A stretch of 64,000 nucleotides of DNA from assembly GCF_026711005.1 (NCBI RefSeq), contig NZ_JAPPVJ010000005.1, forward strand, positions 124,001-188,000, written 5' to 3'. The notes beneath the pieces were generated by a model. The model worked only from the letters and a program-made list of their open reading frames with translations, was not told the origin of the DNA and ran no database searches. The stretch is from Sphingobacterium sp. UT-1RO-CII-1 (GTDB lineage: Bacteria > Bacteroidota > Bacteroidia > Sphingobacteriales > Sphingobacteriaceae). The position numbers and the translations under genes were made by a program. Below, one piece after another: positions 61,290-64,000 of the stretch. Position 1 is the first letter of the stretch. Each line of letters opens with the position of its first letter.

Positions 61290-62699
61290 CTATAAATCCA
61301 GACCAGCTAACTCCGCTATTTTTTTCGGAATATCTGTATTTTCCATTTTGTGCGTAAACACCTCCGCACCTGCTCCGATAGCAAATACAGGTATATAAGC
61401 AGCCGAGTGGTTTCCTGATGCCCACGCTACAGAACCTTGCTTATTCAATATTTTAATAGCTTCAGTCGCCAATTTACTATCTGTCGCATACAAACTTTTA
61501 GATGTCTCTTCCTTATGGTTTACAAAGCTTTTCTCATACAGTTCTTTCAACTCTTCTGCATCATCCTCTTTCACCTCTATCGCTGTAAACAACCCTAGAT
61601 TAGCACTTAATAAGTTTTTCACCTCTTCCCAGCTCACTTCATTTTTAGACGCTCTCAATGTTGCTAAACGCTTGGATAACTCGCCTTGCGAGACCCGCTG
61701 ATTGGCCAATTTTTTAGTATCCAGTCTGCTGCTGCCATTTCCTATAGCTATACCACCTGTTTCATGGTCTGCTGTTACAATAATCAAAGTCTCCTCGGGG
61801 TGTTTTAAATAAAACTCATAAACCTTTTTTACGGATTCGTTAAAGTCCAACATTTCATAAATCGTCGTTGTGGCATCATTGGCATGCGAAGCCCAATCAA
61901 TCTTCCCGCCCTCTACCATCAAGAAGAAACCTTTGTCATTGTTTTTTGTCAAAGTCTCAATAGCTGCTTCTGTTATCTGTGCCAAGTTTAGATCGCCTTC
62001 TTCTTGGTCTATCGCAAACTTCAGCGCATCTGCTTCTGTTCCTTTATCGTTCATCAGGATAATGCGGTCTGTTTTATTTTTCACCGCTTCATACTCTTTC
62101 AATCCATACGCCAATGTATAGCCTGCTTTCTCAAACTGCGGGAATAAAGAAGGTGCTTGGCTGTTATCTGCTTTTCTATCCGGACGGAGGAAACTTGATC
62201 CTGCAAAAAAATCAAAATCCGACTTCAACAGATCCAATCCTATTTCATAATAATTATTTCTACTGGCCTGCTTTGCATAAAATGAAGCTGGTGTGGCGTG
62301 GTCGATACTTACAGAAGTCGTAATTCCTACTTTCATCCCTATTTCTTTTGCTGCTTCGGCAATACTTTTATAAGAAACTGTGCTTGCACTATCCATGCCC
62401 AACACACCATTTTTAGTCTTCTTCCCTACAGCCAAAGCTGTTCCTCCAGCTGCCGAGTCGGTCACTCCGTGCGACAGAGAGTAAGAAGTCGCAAATGTCG
62501 CATAGGGAAATTTAGAAAAAACCAAAGGAAACACGGTATTCCTATCTTCCTGCGCTGCCAAGAATACTTCTGTCAAATTAATCTGATTGAGGCCCATTCC
62601 ATCCCCTATCATATAAAATATATACTTAGGCTTTTCAGCAGCAAATCCTGCAACTAGGAATATAAAATAAAAATAAAAAACTAATAGTGTCTTTTTCAT
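61290..62699 (-). CDS. phoA: Alkaline phosphatase, PhoA type
   Basis: A 469-residue exported phosphomonoesterase with a signal peptide (LLVFYFYFIFLVAGFA). Metal and catalytic residues: Asp33 in MIGDGMG, nucleophile Ser82 in GVTDSAAGGTALAVG, zinc ligands in EGGKIDWASHAND, and His in VTADHETGG and SGNHSAAYIPVFA. It releases phosphate from organic phosphates in the periplasm. The start (MKKTLLVFYF) is clear. A porin related to phosphate porins begins about 1 kb away, hinting at a phosphate-scavenging neighbourhood, but no Pho box can be recognised by eye. Confidence 0.94.
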   Translation of the reverse strand: MKKTLLVFYFYFIFLVAGFAAEKPKYIFYMIGDGMGLNQINLTEVFLAAQEDRNTVFPLVFSKFPYATFATSYSLSHGVTDSAAGGTALAVGKKTKNGVLGMDSASTVSYKSIAEAAKEIGMKVGITTSVSIDHATPASFYAKQASRNNYYEIGLDLLKSDFDFFAGSSFLRPDRKADNSQAPSLFPQFEKAGYTLAYGLKEYEAVKNKTDRIILMNDKGTEADALKFAIDQEEGDLNLAQITEAAIETLTKNNDKGFFLMVEGGKIDWASHANDATTTIYEMLDFNESVKKVYEFYLKHPEETLIIVTADHETGGIAIGNGSSRLDTKKLANQRVSQGELSKRLATLRASKNEVSWEEVKNLLSANLGLFTAIEVKEDDAEELKELYEKSFVNHKEETSKSLYATDSKLATEAIKILNKQGSVAWASGNHSAAYIPVFAIGAGAEVFTHKMENTDIPKKIAELAGLDL

Positions 62700-62908
62700 A
62701 TGTTTATTATTTCATGAGCATGCAAGCTCGGTTTGTTTTTTTTCACCTCCGTAAAGATAAACAGTTCATATAAACTTAATGTTAAATCAGGTTATTCACT
62801 GTCAATTCTAAACATACATATAAAAGTCGAAAGCTTTCGTCACTTTGTTGACACATCATCTATCATGTCAATGAACAAGAAATCACTTCATAATTTTAAA
62901 TTAATAAG

Positions 62909-62916
62909 TATTTTTG
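62909..62916 (+). promoter_or_regulatory. -7 box of the 101-codon gene four bases from its start
   Basis: TATTTTTG matches TAnnTTTG, followed by CGTC and the ATG at 62921. The geometry is identical to that of rluA. Confidence 0.5.
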
Positions 62917-62920
62917 CGTC

Positions 62921-63226
62921 ATGACAGATACGCAACACGCCATGATTATCGGAGATTTTGAAAAATACATGCGCCATATATTAGCTAGCCAACATGCTTT
63001 CAGTTTAGAATCTTTTGTTACTTTTTCCTCCTCTTTGGTTAATTTTTATCAGGGCAGCAACTTAATAACAGAATCCGAGCGCATCGAAACCGCCCTGATA
63101 CTCAGCCGCTCTTTTAATGCAGGCATGAGCAACCGCATCACTACAGATGATTTAAACAGCATTGCCGAACTAATTATTTCTGATTTATCGATTGATTATT
63201 CCGTTTTAAATCCTATATTTGTCTAA
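62921..63226 (+). CDS. Hypothetical protein upstream of tRNA-Ala
   Basis: A 101-residue soluble protein without a recognised family. It is probably mostly helical: FEKYMRHILASQHAFSLESFVTFSSSLVNFYQG and ETALILSRSFNAGMSNRITTDDLNSIAELIISDL. There is no signal peptide or cysteine. The gene is probably transcribed as a nearly leaderless mRNA. The promoter of tRNA-Ala overlaps its last codons, and the tRNA begins 11 bp after its stop. An antisense or coupled role is not supported by anything seen. Expression is suggested by its own -7 box. Confidence 0.6.
   Translation: MTDTQHAMIIGDFEKYMRHILASQHAFSLESFVTFSSSLVNFYQGSNLITESERIETALILSRSFNAGMSNRITTDDLNSIAELIISDLSIDYSVLNPIFV
63192..63221 (+). promoter_or_regulatory. 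Promoter of tRNA-Ala inside the preceding gene
   Basis: TTG (63192-63194), a 19-bp spacer and TATATTTG (63214-63221) fit the Bacteroidota consensus. It overlaps the 3' end of the 101-codon gene, which ends at 63226. Confidence 0.8.
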
Positions 63227-63237
63227 ATTCTAAAAAG

Positions 63238-63310
63238 GGGGATTAGCTCAGCTGGCTAGAGCGTTTGGCTGGCAGTCAAAAGGTCATCGGTTCGACCCCG
63301 ATATTCTCCA
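63238..63310 (+). tRNA. tRNA-Ala (anticodon GGC)
   Basis: A cloverleaf folds with anticodon stem TTTGG/TCAAA and loop CTGGCAG (anticodon GGC). The acceptor stem contains the G3-U70 pair that identifies alanine tRNAs. Discriminator A is at 63310, and CCA is not encoded. A terminator follows directly. Confidence 0.95.
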
Positions 63311-63311
63311 C

Positions 63312-63342
63312 AAAGCCTGAGAAAGTTTCTCGGGCTTTTTTT
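63312..63342 (+). terminator. Intrinsic terminator after tRNA-Ala
   Basis: AAAGCCTGAGAAA (63312-63324) and TTTCTCGGGCTTT (63326-63338) form a nearly perfect hairpin with one T-G pair, followed by a T run. Confidence 0.9.
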
Positions 63343-63664
63343 ATATATCAATTTATCCCCCATGGCAATAGTGCCGCACATATTTCATTGCCTCCACCCT
63401 ACAATCCCTATACCTTGTAAGCCTCTTCGCGTTCCTCTTCTACCCAACATACCGTTCAAGTCAACAGCCAGTCACTCTTTATTCTCAATTTAGAAAAAGT
63501 TTACACCTTCAACTCTAATCCATTTAGTTAGGATTAAACCCTCACAACCGAACATCTACAGCATTTTTTAATAATTAAAATATTTTTTCAAAACAATTAT
63601 TATCTTCAATTGTATTTAAACTACACCAATTTAATGTCAAACATATGTAATTGTGAATTGGCCT
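63343..63664. other. Non-coding region upstream of the porin gene
   Basis: About 320 bp without a convincing gene. It holds a TAATCC/GGATTA inverted repeat with 9-nt centre (63516-63536) and AT-rich sequence nearer the porin start. Possible -7 boxes (TATCTTCA near 63610) deviate from consensus, so no promoter is claimed. Confidence 0.5.
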
Positions 63665-64000
63665 ATGAAAAACAGTTTTATTTATTTAGCGGCAGTTTTA
63701 CTCGCCGTGCTGCTTCCGTTTTCAAAAATTTACGGCCAGGTGCCCGATAGCACCTGGGGCAAACATTTTGAAAACTACCCTACTTTTAAATTTAAGGGAC
63801 TGTTTCAGGCCCGTTATGTAGTAAGTGCAAAAGACGATGTAGATGTGGGCGGGCTCCATCATGCCGACCATTCGGGTGTCAGCAATTCATTTGCGCTCAA
63901 ATATATGCGGGCGCAGGTGCAGGCTCGGGTCAGCCAGCGCACCGAGGTTGTCGCTTTAGTCAACTTGGCCGATTTCAAGAACGACCCCAAAACCAGAGTT
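63665..64000 (+). CDS. Porin of the phosphate-selective OprO/OprP-like family (3' end outside window)
   Basis: 112 codons are visible before the right edge. A signal peptide (FIYLAAVLLAVLLPFSKIYGQ) is followed by a mature start VPDSTWGKHFENYPTFKFKGLFQARYVV, then RAQVQARVSQRTEVVALVNLADF, which matches the first strands of the porin O/P family in Bacteroidota. It would form an outer-membrane channel, often linked to phosphate or polyphosphate uptake. The nearby alkaline phosphatase fits but is on the other strand. The C-terminal strands lie outside the window. Confidence 0.8.
   Translation, partial: MKNSFIYLAAVLLAVLLPFSKIYGQVPDSTWGKHFENYPTFKFKGLFQARYVVSAKDDVDVGGLHHADHSGVSNSFALKYMRAQVQARVSQRTEVVALVNLADFKNDPKTRV

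Overview
The window reads as chromosomal DNA of a Bacteroidota bacterium, most likely of the family Sphingobacteriaceae (Sphingobacterium/Pedobacter type). The evidence is the low-GC coding sequence, promoters of the Bacteroidota form TTTG-N19-TAnnTTTG (clearest in front of the tRNA genes), the near absence of Shine-Dalgarno sites, and the gene families present: TonB-receptor-like barrels, a GMC dehydrogenase with its Tat-exported small subunit, Gfo/Idh/MocA oxidoreductases, NupG-type symporters and TlpA proteins. There is no prophage, IS element or CRISPR array. The only recombinase is a housekeeping Xer protein.

Layout. 1-9.1 kb: a partial DsbA/FrnE-like oxidoreductase, a methyltransferase, a quinone reductase behind a large outer-membrane receptor, ferritin, a xer-hpf operon and class II fructose-bisphosphate aldolase. 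9.4-13.9 kb (plus strand): an ArsC/Spx-like protein, an M1 peptidase, a carboxypeptidase-regulatory-domain protein and an APC permease. 14.0-23.9 kb (minus strand): ten co-oriented genes, namely two YeeE/YedE half-proteins, a TauE/SafE exporter, a Crp/Fnr regulator, a small membrane protein, TolC, an RND pump, its adaptor, a TlpA lipoprotein and a secreted DsrE protein. I read this as a sulfur-species import, export and sensing locus. 24-25.8 kb: a secreted tyrosine-phosphatase-like protein and two small genes. 26.0-35.6 kb (minus strand): a probable 3-keto-glycoside pathway (two Gfo/Idh/MocA proteins, GMC dehydrogenase and subunit 3, TIM-barrel isomerase, sugar symporter, SUMF1-domain protein) with ApbE embedded. 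A possible outer-membrane-protein remnant and a 22-codon mini-ORF lie just after apbE.

35.7-44 kb: AEC transporter, PagL-like lipid A deacylase, LEA14-like lipoprotein, rluA-tlpA-pyrF, panB, obgE and adk, then two tRNA-Arg(ACG) genes. 44.8-64 kb: alpha/beta hydrolase, patatin, PepD, ABC1 kinase, WbqC, LpxL-type acyltransferase, glycosyltransferase, ligA, dapA, pyrD, ABC-F protein, serine hydrolase, a zinc-finger-like protein divergent from an SSB paralogue, alkaline phosphatase, a small unknown gene, tRNA-Ala(GGC), and the start of a porin gene.

Two sequence-level themes recur. First, several genes have a TAnnTTTG box only 4-8 nt before the start codon, implying leaderless or nearly leaderless mRNAs; this also decides starts for rluA and ligA. 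Second, many convergent gene pairs are separated by strong bidirectional hairpin terminators. The most promising leads for new biology are the ten-gene sulfur/efflux cluster, the 22-codon mini-ORF after apbE, and the 10-bp-phased repeat array between the zinc-finger gene and ssb.
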